64,000 nucleotides of DNA from Pseudomonadota bacterium (GTDB lineage Bacteria; Desulfobacterota; Desulfobacteria; Desulfobacterales; Desulfobacteraceae). Both the position numbers and the translations under genes were made by a program. How positions within the stretch are numbered: position 1 is the stretch's first letter; the number at the start of each line of letters is the position of its first letter. The stretch is taken from the NCBI GenBank assembly GCA_018821535.1, contig JAHJLV010000037.1, forward strand, positions 62,001 to 126,000, given 5' to 3'. The notes under the pieces are model-generated. The model had not been told where the DNA came from. It saw only the letters and a program-made list of their open reading frames with translations, and did no database searches. Shown in pieces: positions 1 through 8,133 of the stretch.

Positions 1-251
1 TTCATCTTTTCCATCATGTTTGCCAGAGCCTGCCGGGTAAAGATAACACCGTCCTTGTCACCGGTTCCGTTCAGCCCCACGATCAGCCCGTAGCCTGTCA
101 ACTGGTTGGAGCGAATTCCCTTTATGGAAGCAAGATCCTTGATCCTGGCACCCCAGGAATCAGAAACGCCTGCCAGATGAACAGACATTACCGTCAGCAC
201 AAAAACCAGACAAACCGCTTTATGTGTGAATCTTTGCTTATGTTCAGCCAT
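1..251 (-). CDS. flgI: Flagellar P-ring protein FlgI (N-terminal part, cut by window edge)
   Basis: Only the first 83 codons are present; the gene runs off the left edge. FlgI polymerises into the periplasmic P ring around the flagellar rod. After a hydrophobic export signal (about residues 12-30) comes the family's mature N-terminus, with ARIKDLASIKGIRSNQL and GYGLIVGLNGTGD, which is highly conserved in FlgI. It starts at an ATG 14 bases after the flgH stop, so it is the last visible gene of the flgF-G-A-H-I operon. Identification is firm; the remaining length cannot be judged. Confidence 0.95.
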   Translation of the reverse strand, partial: MAEHKQRFTHKAVCLVFVLTVMSVHLAGVSDSWGARIKDLASIKGIRSNQLTGYGLIVGLNGTGDKDGVIFTRQALANMMEKM

Positions 252-265
252 GAATTTTCCTTTCC

Positions 266-982
266 TCAAAACGGCCATAAATTATCAATAATCCGTGTTC
301 CCCATCCAGGAGCCTGCTTGTCGGCAAGGGCACCTTTCCCATAATATTCAATTCTTGAATCCGCAAGGAAGGTGGACTGAACCCGGTTAGCGGACGAAAT
401 ATCCTGGGGCCGGATAATCCCTGACACCGTAATATACTGCACTTCATTATTCACTTTCATGGCCCGCCTGCCGAACAGGCTCAGGTTCCCGTTGGGCAGC
501 ACCTCAGTAACCCGGGCTGCAATGGAGGCTGTCACCTGACCTGAACGATCAGAGGTGGCCTCCCCTGCAAATGAATTGGAAAAATCCGTTCCGATCAGTT
601 TGGTGTCTCCTGCAAAAGCCCCGAGAGATGTTTTGTTTCCAAAAATATTAATTTCAGGCACACCGATATCCATACCGGTTTTGCGTTTGGCTTCTGTATT
701 CACATCCATACTGGACGATGAGTTTTCAATGATATCCACAATCACGGTATCCCCTACCCGGGTGGCTTTTGAATCCTCATACATGGCTCCGGCTCTGTCC
801 ACCCATAATGATCCTTCTGACGGGCGGGCAGGTGAAAACTCCGGCTGAAAAACGGGCTCAACCGTCCCTCCGTCAGGAATCACCAGCATGGACTGATCAT
901 TTGATGAAGAATACAGGCACCCTGACAGTCCTGCACAAACGATCCCGACCAGAATCATGTTTAGAATATGTGTCAATTTCAT
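266..982 (-). CDS. flgH: Flagellar L-ring lipoprotein FlgH
   Basis: FlgH forms the outer-membrane L ring. The 238-residue length is normal. A lipoprotein signal ends in the lipobox LSGC with Cys22 as the lipid-bearing residue. The body has the family features SLWVDRAG, a central VGDTVIVDIIE block and the C-terminal ITVSGIIRPQDIS segment. The ATG is preceded by a strong GGAGGTGAGG ribosome site. It lies directly after flgA and before flgI, the usual order for P- and L-ring assembly genes. L and P rings imply a Gram-negative diderm. Confidence 0.97.
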   Translation of the reverse strand: MKLTHILNMILVGIVCAGLSGCLYSSSNDQSMLVIPDGGTVEPVFQPEFSPARPSEGSLWVDRAGAMYEDSKATRVGDTVIVDIIENSSSSMDVNTEAKRKTGMDIGVPEINIFGNKTSLGAFAGDTKLIGTDFSNSFAGEATSDRSGQVTASIAARVTEVLPNGNLSLFGRRAMKVNNEVQYITVSGIIRPQDISSANRVQSTFLADSRIEYYGKGALADKQAPGWGTRIIDNLWPF

Positions 983-983
983 T

Positions 984-1997
984 TTAAAACCTCACCTCCA
1001 CTTTTGTTTTACCCCTGACAATCCCCTGGACAAGCCTGCCTGAATTCAGATTCTCAACCCGGATCAATTCATTTTCAAACCCGTCTTCCTTTGATACACC
1101 GGAAGTCACAATCAGCAGATTTTCATTTTTTGATACAAGAGTTACAATATCGCCTTTCTGGATTAACGGCTGCTGTTCTATCAGGTCTGACCGCAGATAT
1201 TCATCTTTTTTCACGCCCGTTTTCAAAATCTTGTTCTCAATCCTGTCAAACTGCTTGATATAGTCCCCGCTTAAATTAAAAATATTGAGTTTTTTTAAAT
1301 AGACATCTTCCCGGGAAAGCTGTTTTCCTTTTGGAAAAGACCGATTTACACACAGTACTTTTTCAAAAACATCCACCTGGCCTGTCACACTGACCCTGTC
1401 CTGTTTTTTCCGGTTGATGTTCACATCAAGAAAAACCGCCAGCCTGCCGTTCTGACTGACAATATCATTTGATGACAGAACAAAATCAACATCCCCCTGG
1501 GGATACAGTTCAAGCCCCCGGACACTTAACGATGCCAGGTTAAACTCCCTGCCTTTATATGCCGTGGATAAATGCTGTTCCAAAAATGTTCGGATGTCCT
1601 GTTTTGTAATCTCCTGGCTCATGCGTTTTACATAAACATGTTCCGGGATGACAATTTTGATATTTTCAGGCAGATACTGCTGGGTGTGAATGGCAGACAG
1701 GATTTTTTTGTTATCCAGCAGTTTAATTTTATCCGGTTTTGGAGAGGTGTCCACATCAATCTTTGACAGGGCCTCCTTTAAAAAATCACTGGCATGGATA
1801 TCAGCGATATCGCCTAAATAAATATCATCCTGGTTTACCTGACTGGTTTCTTTGACCGTGATCTTAATTTGAGCAGCGGAAGAAGGCCCTTCCTGGGCAT
1901 AAAGAGCCCAAAATCCAGACCCAAGAAAAACAGAAAAGCCGACTGCCAGCAAAGTCAAGACAGATCTGTTTAATATGTTTGAATGATCAAAAATCAT
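984..1997 (-). CDS. flgA: P-ring assembly chaperone FlgA
   Basis: FlgA is the periplasmic chaperone needed for FlgI polymerisation into the P ring. The 337-residue protein has an N-terminal signal segment (about residues 10-35) and the C-terminal SAF-like domain seen in FlgA, including FPKGKQLSREDVYLKKL, the conserved LIEQQPLIQKGDIVTLV segment and a terminal GRLVQGIVRGKTKVEV motif. It is longer than E. coli FlgA because of an added N-terminal region, which is common in delta-proteobacteria. The ATG abuts the flgG stop, so the two are translationally coupled. Confidence 0.93.
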   Translation of the reverse strand: MIFDHSNILNRSVLTLLAVGFSVFLGSGFWALYAQEGPSSAAQIKITVKETSQVNQDDIYLGDIADIHASDFLKEALSKIDVDTSPKPDKIKLLDNKKILSAIHTQQYLPENIKIVIPEHVYVKRMSQEITKQDIRTFLEQHLSTAYKGREFNLASLSVRGLELYPQGDVDFVLSSNDIVSQNGRLAVFLDVNINRKKQDRVSVTGQVDVFEKVLCVNRSFPKGKQLSREDVYLKKLNIFNLSGDYIKQFDRIENKILKTGVKKDEYLRSDLIEQQPLIQKGDIVTLVSKNENLLIVTSGVSKEDGFENELIRVENLNSGRLVQGIVRGKTKVEVRF

Positions 1998-2780
1998 TTA
2001 TCGTTTCAGCCCGTTGGCAGTGCCCAGCATGCTATCTGCCGTCTGTATGGATTTTGAGTTGGCTTCATATGCTCTCTGGCCTGCAATCATGGAGACAATT
2101 TCTTCAACCACACTGACATTGGAGCCTTCCAGGTAATTATTCACCACTGTTCCGAATCCCTCATCACCCGGTGTGCCTTCCACCGGGTCTCCTGAACCTT
2201 CCGTTACCCTGAAAAGATTATTTCCCACAGCAAAAAGACCTGCCGGATTAATAAAGGTGGTGATTAAAATATTTTCCGTGGCAAGAATTGCCTCATTGGC
2301 ACCATGGGCTGTCAGTGTTCCGTTGTCCTGAAGCGTAACTGTTACGGTTTCCGCAGGCAGGGTTATTTCAGGCTGCAGACGGTCACCGGAGGGTGTGGTC
2401 AAAAATCCTTCGCTGTCCATCGTAAAGTTCCCTGCCCGGGTATACAGTTCCTCATCCCCATGCAGCACTCTGAAAAATCCATTTCCCTGAATGGCCATAT
2501 CCAGCTGGTTATCTGTCTGGATATAATCCCCCTGGGTGAACAGTTTCTGAACACTGGTGGGTTTTACGCCCATCCCCACCTGAATTCCGGTTGGCACCTG
2601 GCCGCCTCCCGGTGTGGTCTGCCCTGCAACCTGCATGGTTGCATACATAAGATCCTCAAAATTTGCCCGTGATTTTTTAAAGCCGGTGGTACTGGCGTTT
2701 GCCAGGTTATTGGCAACCACATCTGTCTGCATCTGCTGGGCGTTCATGCCGGTTGCTGCTGACCAAAGTGCTCGTATCAT
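1998..2780 (-). CDS. flgG: Distal rod protein FlgG
   Basis: FlgG builds the distal part of the flagellar rod. The 260-residue length is exactly typical. The N-terminus MIRALWSAATGMNAQQ and the following NLANASTTGFKKSRANFEDL are the flagellar rod/hook signature. The C-terminus has the matching coiled-coil heptads (EGSNVSVVEEIVSMI, AYEANSKSIQTAD). The ATG has AGGAGAAACC just upstream. It sits between flgF and flgA in one operon. The export signal is the N-terminal rod domain, so no Sec signal is expected. Confidence 0.97.
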   Translation of the reverse strand: MIRALWSAATGMNAQQMQTDVVANNLANASTTGFKKSRANFEDLMYATMQVAGQTTPGGGQVPTGIQVGMGVKPTSVQKLFTQGDYIQTDNQLDMAIQGNGFFRVLHGDEELYTRAGNFTMDSEGFLTTPSGDRLQPEITLPAETVTVTLQDNGTLTAHGANEAILATENILITTFINPAGLFAVGNNLFRVTEGSGDPVEGTPGDEGFGTVVNNYLEGSNVSVVEEIVSMIAGQRAYEANSKSIQTADSMLGTANGLKR

Positions 2781-2810
2781 ACGGTTTCTCCTAAAATATC
2801 ATCTTAAATA

Positions 2811-3503
2811 TCATCTAAGTGTTCCCACATCATTAATGGCTTTAGCGTCGATCTCATCAAAGGTCATCATGGATTTTGTAAATGTCTCAAACATCCGGTT
2901 ATAATCAATCATCCGGGCCATTTCTTCCACCACCCGGGTATTTGATTTTTCAAGGGCCCGGTACTCAATACTTGCCTGCTCTGCCTGAACTTCATCAGTT
3001 GTTTCCCCGGAATAGGATAATAAATTATTTCCATCTCTTTTAAGTTTCCTTAAATCCGGAAACGTGACGATATCCAGGATATCAACGATTTCACCTGCCA
3101 GAACAATTTCACCTGCCTGATTAACAAACAAATCCTGTTCAATTGTCTCAGGATCAAGCACGATGGCTCCGCCCTGACCCAAAACCGGATTGCCGTTCTG
3201 ATCGACCAGATTGCCATTCATATCCAGAGAAAAATTTCCGTTCCGGGTGTATTTAATACCCTCGGCTGTATCGACTTTAAAAAATCCCTCTCCGTTTATT
3301 GCAATATCAAGCGGATTTCCTGTGGTCTGAATGGTTCCCTGGGAAAAATCCTTATTCAACTGCGCCTTGAATTTTGCATCAAAACTGACAGAATCTTTTT
3401 TAAACCCGTTGGTATCCACATTGGCCAGATTATTTGCCACTGCCTCCAGTTTTCTTTCCTGCCGCAATCCACCCTGAACCGGCCGGGTCATCTCAAGAAT
3501 CAT
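2811..3503 (-). CDS. flgF: Proximal rod protein FlgF
   Basis: FlgF is a rod protein of the FlgG/FlgE family. At 230 residues it begins MILEMTRPVQGGLRQ and has the NLANVDTNGFKKDSVSF signature. A central NPLDIAINGEGFFKV follows, and the C-terminus ends with the coiled-coil REL/NTRVVEEMARMID pattern. It is shorter than FlgG and lies just upstream, which is the flgF-flgG arrangement. AAGGA stands seven bases before the ATG. The gene is first in its operon and has a sigma-54 promoter 50 bases upstream. Confidence 0.93.
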   Translation of the reverse strand: MILEMTRPVQGGLRQERKLEAVANNLANVDTNGFKKDSVSFDAKFKAQLNKDFSQGTIQTTGNPLDIAINGEGFFKVDTAEGIKYTRNGNFSLDMNGNLVDQNGNPVLGQGGAIVLDPETIEQDLFVNQAGEIVLAGEIVDILDIVTFPDLRKLKRDGNNLLSYSGETTDEVQAEQASIEYRALEKSNTRVVEEMARMIDYNRMFETFTKSMMTFDEIDAKAINDVGTLR

Positions 3504-3552
3504 TTTTAATCCTTCTTTTGCGTAAAAAAAAATTTATGTCTGAAACATAGCT

Positions 3553-3568
3553 TGCAATATGAATGCCA
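3553..3568 (-). promoter_or_regulatory. Sigma-54 promoter of the flgF-G-A-H-I operon
   Basis: Read on the minus strand this is TGGCATTCATATTGCA. The GG and GC dinucleotides are 12 bases apart, the fixed spacing of -24/-12 promoters. It ends 50 bases before the flgF ATG. The match to TGGCAC-N5-TTGCA is near complete. Confidence 0.85.
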
Positions 3569-3961
3569 TAAATTTTTCCCCGTGTTTTAAACAGATACGT
3601 CCATGCTGCACCCGACCCAAAACCATATCCCGGAAAGTCAAAATCACACATAACCTTTTAAATTTAAAAGATTTTTAATAAATATAGCCTTTACCATCTC
3701 TTTCTTCTCATAAACAAGGCCTCTATAGCCTGTGCCAAAAAACCAACACATTAAAGCCCGGGGTTTTGACAGCACACAGAAAAATTTTCCCACCTTGTTT
3801 TCACAGTCTGCAAAAAAGAATTTTTCATCATGCCTTTGCAGATTAAGCTTGCATAAACTTGAGTTAAAAGATAAACACAACCTTTGCCCCCCTTTAATAA
3901 AAACACCATGAAAAGGGAGGAAAAGACTTTCGAACATTCTCTAATTTTAAGGATAACAAAG
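3569..3961. other. Divergent intergenic region between flgF and the zinc-ribbon gene
   Basis: About 390 AT-rich bases without a convincing gene. It contains a 16-base palindrome (3655-3670, CTTTTAAATTTAAAAG) followed by a short T run, which may be a weak terminator. I see no clear -35/-10 pair for the rightward gene. This is where enhancer sites for the sigma-54 promoter would be expected, but no repeated motif was obvious. Confidence 0.5.
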
Positions 3962-4162
3962 ATGAGTTCTGATAATAAAATCCAACCACCCGTAATAGAC
4001 TTTGAAGTTACCGCAGGATTGACGGACTATTTTTGCCCGTTCTGCAACCAGAAGCTGTTCAGAGGAAAAGTATCCCAGTTTAACATGGTATGCTCAAACT
4101 GCAACAAACTGGTAAGAAGCAAAGACATCCCTGAAAAAACACCGGACCAGGAAGACATCTAA
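3962..4162 (+). CDS. Small zinc-ribbon protein, unknown function
   Basis: A 66-residue protein with two CxxC knuckles, CPFC at residues 24-27 and CSNC at residues 43-46. This is the pattern of a zinc ribbon that may bind nucleic acid or protein. I start it at the ATG at 3962 because TTTTAAGGATAACAAAG gives a good ribosome site; the frame is open further upstream to 3884 but without one. It is the only rightward gene within the first 40 kb and converges with flhX, with only 6 bases between them. A role in flagellar control is possible but only inferred from position. Confidence 0.7.
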   Translation: MSSDNKIQPPVIDFEVTAGLTDYFCPFCNQKLFRGKVSQFNMVCSNCNKLVRSKDIPEKTPDQEDI

Positions 4163-4168
4163 AACCGC

Positions 4169-4444
4169 CTATTTCCCAAACCGCTTTGAATTCATTGAAT
4201 ATACAAATGCAAGCAGTTCAGCAACCGCCGCATAAATTTCTGAAGGAATCTGCTCATTAATTTCAAGCGAGGACAACACCTCTATCAGGTCAGGATCATC
4301 TTTTATGGGAATCTGATGTTTTTGAGCAAGCTCAATGATTTTGTCCGCAATTTTTCCTGTGCCTTTTGCTGTGACAACCGGCGCATCACTCTTGTCCTTG
4401 TCATATTTTAAGGCAACTGCTTTTTTTTTATATTTTTTGTCCAT
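4169..4444 (-). CDS. FlhX, stand-alone FlhB C-terminal-domain protein
   Basis: This 91-residue protein matches the cytoplasmic C-terminal domain of FlhB and no other part. KKAVALKYDKDKSDAP and IPSEIYAAVAELLAFVY align with LAVALKYDKEKMDAP and VPSELYQAVAELLAYVY of FlhB (13048-14121) in this window. It has no membrane segment and no NPTH-type cleavage site; it starts just where the cleaved FlhB C-terminal piece would start. Such FlhX proteins are known to work with or replace FlhB-CC in export substrate switching. It is last in the long fliL-to-flhX operon. Confidence 0.9.
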   Translation of the reverse strand: MDKKYKKKAVALKYDKDKSDAPVVTAKGTGKIADKIIELAQKHQIPIKDDPDLIEVLSSLEINEQIPSEIYAAVAELLAFVYSMNSKRFGK

Positions 4445-4468
4445 TTTGTATTCAGATTCCAGGTCACA

Positions 4469-5530
4469 TCAAATGATGATATTCAAAACCTGATTCCCCC
4501 GGGATTTCATGAGCGGCTCCAGAAGACAGGTCTCCTGAATCTCTTCTTTTTGTGCTGTTTTACATTCCAGCCTGTGAACCGTATATTCCAGCCCGGAAAG
4601 TCTTTTTTTCAAATCCCCGATCATTGATTTCACATAATCACAGGTCTGATCATCCTGAAACAGAAATTGTCCGGTAATATCTTTTTTCAATATTGAAAAA
4701 TCAGCCCGCATCGGTCCCAGCCGGGTCATATCAAGCAGGAACGAAATCCGGATCAGATTCTCGGCACCGTCACCCTCTTTAGCGTTCTTCTGGCCCGTAT
4801 CAATCAGCAGTTGTCCGAATTGAAAACTATTATCACTGAATACGGGAAACGGCAGCAGAAAACGACCGGAATCAGAATTGGTATGATTGAGCATCTGAAA
4901 ACTTTCCAGGGTATCCACAAACCCCGAAATTGCTCTATATGCTTCAGATCCTGTACCCTGTGCCCCCCCCAACATATGCTTAAGAACGCTGCCTTTTAAA
5001 TCCTGGCTTAAAAGGTTTTCCAGCGCTGTTTTTATTTCCGGCATCGTCGGGTTGTCGACAAAAATTCTGGCCAGTTTGTTCTCCAGAGCCATGCCACCTT
5101 TTTGCATCAACCTGGGCAAAAATCGGGGGTCTGCCTTTTCCGATTTTAAGGCCAGCTCATGCAGCAGCATTTCAGCATTTTTATTTTCACCCCCGAGAAT
5201 ATCAGCGGCTGACCCTGTTTTTGAAAAAAAACCAATCAAAGCAGATAAGCGGTTGGTCGAAATTTTCTGGACAGGACCGATAAGCTTTAAAATCACCTCA
5301 TCTTTTTCCTGCAGAACCTTGAGTTCAACTTCCTGCCCGGCTGTCAGCAACATTGAGGTTTTGGCCTCAACCTGCTGTCCGTTGATCATCAACTGGGCCT
5401 TTCCCTTGGAAGATCCGCTCAGCACAGTGGCTGAAAGCGTCTGCCCCTTTATAAAATTTGCGATTTTTTTATTGGATTCACCTGGCCGGATCACCATCTC
5501 AGACGTTGAGATGTTTATACCGCTGATCAT
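4469..5530 (-). CDS. FliK-like protein (second, divergent hook-length-control homologue)
   Basis: A 353-residue protein. The N-terminal third has a small beta-type region (about residues 28-90: QTLSATVLSGSSKGKAQLMI, then QEVELKVLQEKDEVILKLIG) seen in FliK-like proteins of this group. The C-terminal part (about 255-330) carries the hydrophobic pattern of the FliK C-terminal domain: LDMTRLGPMRADFSILKKDI, then a short helix and a closing VHRLEC. A full-size FliK is encoded at 22608-24482, so this is a second copy type. It overlaps the next upstream gene by four bases and lies before flhX, consistent with a role in export switching. Family assignment is moderate. Confidence 0.65.
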   Translation of the reverse strand: MISGINISTSEMVIRPGESNKKIANFIKGQTLSATVLSGSSKGKAQLMINGQQVEAKTSMLLTAGQEVELKVLQEKDEVILKLIGPVQKISTNRLSALIGFFSKTGSAADILGGENKNAEMLLHELALKSEKADPRFLPRLMQKGGMALENKLARIFVDNPTMPEIKTALENLLSQDLKGSVLKHMLGGAQGTGSEAYRAISGFVDTLESFQMLNHTNSDSGRFLLPFPVFSDNSFQFGQLLIDTGQKNAKEGDGAENLIRISFLLDMTRLGPMRADFSILKKDITGQFLFQDDQTCDYVKSMIGDLKKRLSGLEYTVHRLECKTAQKEEIQETCLLEPLMKSRGNQVLNIII

Positions 5531-6111
5531 CGGTTATCCTTTTCCATGGCAAGAAATTTGTTCTTCAGATCGATCACCAGCTGGACTTCACCTTTGGGAA
5601 TCGCAAGCTGTCTTGCGATGGTATCAATATCGGTCTTGTTCAGATACATTTGAATGATCTGGTTCTGCTGATCAAGAACCGGATTTGAGGGCGGGAGCAG
5701 ATTATTTTTTACGGGAAAGACAAATGATTCCATGGCTTCCTTATGTTCTGCCTGTATTTTTTTCTGAAGCGCATCTGCACGGGATAAAAGCAGATTAATA
5801 CTGATGACTCTGGAATCCAGCGCATCATTCAATTCTTTTAACAACCGTTTTTTTTCTTTTACCTGTTTATCAAAACTGATGGCAGCTTTTTGAGATTCTT
5901 CAACAAGCGGTTCCAGCATACTGATAATTTTTCTGGCCGAATCAGAAACATATTCTGATTTTTCTTCACTTTCAGAGACAATCTGATGTTCAGGTTCTCT
6001 GGTATTTATCCGGTTCATTTTTCTGACGATAAAAAAAGAGAAAATCACCAGAAAAAAATTGAGAAAAAAAAGAATGGCAATCCAAAATTCAATTGAAAGT
6101 GATTCTATCAT
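5527..6111 (-). CDS. Membrane-anchored coiled-coil protein with C-terminal helix-turn-helix-like segment (DUF6115-like)
   Basis: A 194-residue protein with one membrane segment at residues 9-30, a charged coiled coil (about 65-125), and a C-terminal segment from about residue 150 (QMYLNKTDIDTIARQLAIPKG, EVQLVIDLKNKF). That segment resembles the short helix-turn-helix ending of DUF6115 proteins found in flagellar loci. It probably sits in the inner membrane with the coiled coil in the cytoplasm. It overlaps its neighbours on both sides by four bases (ATGA), so it is tightly coupled to the flagellar operon. Function is not known. Confidence 0.6.
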   Translation of the reverse strand: MIESLSIEFWIAILFFLNFFLVIFSFFIVRKMNRINTREPEHQIVSESEEKSEYVSDSARKIISMLEPLVEESQKAAISFDKQVKEKKRLLKELNDALDSRVISINLLLSRADALQKKIQAEHKEAMESFVFPVKNNLLPPSNPVLDQQNQIIQMYLNKTDIDTIARQLAIPKGEVQLVIDLKNKFLAMEKDNR

Positions 6112-6410
6112 GCGGTTGTGTCCAGCAGACGGCCCGTTGAATCAGGGTCCAGTTCCTTTTCTTCACGCTCTTTTCTTTTTCTTTTCTGATCCAACAGATA
6201 TTTTTTCTTCAGGGCGTCTTTTTCTTTTTTTGATTTCAGTTTTTCAGATTCATCAAACTGCTGAACCGTTGTATTTTTAACAAGTTCTGCAGCTTGCTGC
6301 TGGGCCGCTGCCTGTTCCGGAGAAGGTTTCGGCGAATGGGCCTGTTGACTGAATTCCTGAGCAACCCCGGACTGTTGAATCACAATATTATGTCCAGGCA
6401 CTGTTGTCAT
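6108..6410 (-). CDS. Small Gln/Lys-rich hypothetical protein of the flagellar operon
   Basis: A 100-residue protein without a signal peptide or membrane segment. The first half is rich in Gln and Ala (QAAAQQQAAELV); the second half is a strongly charged Lys/Glu helix (residues about 55-90) likely to form a coiled coil. It starts 11 bases after the FliL-like motif-array gene and overlaps the following gene by four bases. I do not recognise a family. Its position suggests a cytoplasmic partner of one of the two adjacent membrane proteins. Confidence 0.6.
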   Translation of the reverse strand: MTTVPGHNIVIQQSGVAQEFSQQAHSPKPSPEQAAAQQQAAELVKNTTVQQFDESEKLKSKKEKDALKKKYLLDQKRKRKEREEKELDPDSTGRLLDTTA

Positions 6411-6421
6411 CGCTCCCCCTT

Positions 6422-8119
6422 TTAGCTTGCCTTAAACGATTTAAAACTGACCTTTTTTATATATTGTTCCGGCAACACCTTTTTTAAGGCTTTTTCAACA
6501 ATCAATAAAATATCATCCTCGGTTGTCTCCTCCATTTTTTCAAAAGCCAGGCCTTGACTGATGGCCTCGTAAATCACATCCCGATAATATGATAAATTAT
6601 TATTGATTTCATGATAAGCTCTCTGGTCAGAATAATCAATAGAGATATCTGCTGTAATATAAGCCAGTTCCCTTGTCATATCTGATGCGAGGACAACAAA
6701 ATCCTGCAGGAGCATATTGCCGGACTGTCTATATTCAATCGGCTCCGGGACATTGACATCCACTGTTTCAATTGCAACCTCCCGTTCAACCGCAGTTGCA
6801 GGCGGTTCTTCAACAACCACAGGCGCAGGTGCCACGGGGGCATAAGAAACAGGCCGGGGGTCATCCGGTTTATCTGAAGAAAATATAAAATAAGCCACTG
6901 GAACCGTAATTCCCAGCACAAGCAGTGCGCAGGCACATGCTATCACAAGTTTTGATTTATACCATTGGGATGCAGAACCTGATGCTGACCTTGCCTTTTT
7001 TTTCTGTTTTTCCGGCTTGAACGCCACATCGCCGCCTTCTTCCAGAACCACCTGATCATCACCACCATCTATATCGAGCTCAAGATCTTCGGTTTCCATG
7101 ATATCTTCATCCAGAAGATCATCATCCAGGCCGCTGTCCATACTGTCGTCCATCAGGTCACCGAGAACATCTTCGTCCTCCTGATCCGCCGCCATCAGCA
7201 GGGTATCGATATCATCCTGGGATATCAGAATATCATCGTCACTCTGACCTTCTTCATCATCAAGTAAAAGTGCATCAATATCATCCTGGGACACATCTTC
7301 ATTATCGCTTGAACCCAGTTCACCGGAATCTGTATCCGGGATTAAAAAATCATCTTCATCTGCTGTCTGATCAGAGGATACCTCTGGCGTATCTTTCAGG
7401 GCAGCAGTTTCTTCTGCAGCAGCTTCGGGTTCTGAAATTTCATCCAGAATCACCGGTTCGGGTTCCAGCTCCGGTTCAGGTTCAGGCTCAGGTTCATTTT
7501 TAAAATTTTTAATCAGGTCATCAAGGGTTTGTTGTGTGATCAAGGCTTCCTGGATTTCAACGGACTGGGATTCGTCAATGAAATCATCGTCAACCTGAGT
7601 ATCGCTGACTGGTTCCGCAGCAGATTCTTCTATCACAGCGGCCACAGAGTCTAATTCTGAATCCGGTTCCGGCCCGGATTCCGGATCAGAAGCCTCACTT
7701 TCCGCAGTGTCACCTGAACCACTCATCAAACTGTTAATATCATCCTGAGATATCATCTCAAAATCATCTTCATTGATATCTTCTGTTGCATCATCCGGCA
7801 CATCGACCGATAAAGCATCAAGGTCTTGTGCAATCACCGCACTGTCATCATCCTCCAAAGCACCGGAATTCATCAGCTGATCAATATCATTCTGGGAAAT
7901 CAGCTCCATGTCTTCATCTTCATCATCCTCTCCGGACGGTTCAGGCGCTGTAACATTGGAACTCAGCAGGCTGTCAATATCATCCTGGGACAGCTCTCCC
8001 AGTTCATTTTCACCTGGAGGGAAATTTTCATCCAGATCATCAACAGATGATGATTCCATAAGCTTATCAATATCGTCCTGGGATATTAAACTGTCTTCTT
8101 CTATAGTTGGATCAGACAT
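6422..8119 (-). CDS. FliL-like membrane protein with an array of FliM-type CheY-binding-like motifs
   Basis: 565 residues in three parts. Residues 1-365 are very acidic and carry six close copies of the FliM N-terminal motif: ISQDDIDKLM (12-21), LSQDDIDSLL (43-52), ISQNDIDQLM (74-83), ISQDDINSLM (123-132), VSQDDIDALL (276-285) and ISQDDIDTLL (299-308). Two worn copies lie near 96-103 and 194-203, and an EP-repeat linker at 209-222. A KKKAR stop precedes one membrane helix (391-413). Residues 465-565 resemble the FliL periplasmic domain (ITADISIDYSD, YYRDVIYEAI, closing VSFKSF). FliM of this window begins ILSQDEVDSLLDG, the peptide that binds CheY-P in enteric bacteria. It is co-transcribed with fliA. 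The array is directly visible; the FliL fold and CheY role are inferred. Confidence 0.8.
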   Translation of the reverse strand: MSDPTIEEDSLISQDDIDKLMESSSVDDLDENFPPGENELGELSQDDIDSLLSSNVTAPEPSGEDDEDEDMELISQNDIDQLMNSGALEDDDSAVIAQDLDALSVDVPDDATEDINEDDFEMISQDDINSLMSGSGDTAESEASDPESGPEPDSELDSVAAVIEESAAEPVSDTQVDDDFIDESQSVEIQEALITQQTLDDLIKNFKNEPEPEPEPELEPEPVILDEISEPEAAAEETAALKDTPEVSSDQTADEDDFLIPDTDSGELGSSDNEDVSQDDIDALLLDDEEGQSDDDILISQDDIDTLLMAADQEDEDVLGDLMDDSMDSGLDDDLLDEDIMETEDLELDIDGGDDQVVLEEGGDVAFKPEKQKKKARSASGSASQWYKSKLVIACACALLVLGITVPVAYFIFSSDKPDDPRPVSYAPVAPAPVVVEEPPATAVEREVAIETVDVNVPEPIEYRQSGNMLLQDFVVLASDMTRELAYITADISIDYSDQRAYHEINNNLSYYRDVIYEAISQGLAFEKMEETTEDDILLIVEKALKKVLPEQYIKKVSFKSFKAS

Positions 8120-8133
8120 TTGATGACCTCTTC

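Noticed and set aside
3644..3937. 97-codon minus-strand open frame between flgF and the zinc-ribbon gene
   Set aside because: No ribosome site, odd Phe/Cys/Leu-rich composition and no family pattern. It lies where a promoter region is expected.
7270..7503. Plus-strand open frames opposite the motif-array gene
   Set aside because: They mirror the acidic and EP repeats of the minus-strand gene in another frame and have no ribosome site.
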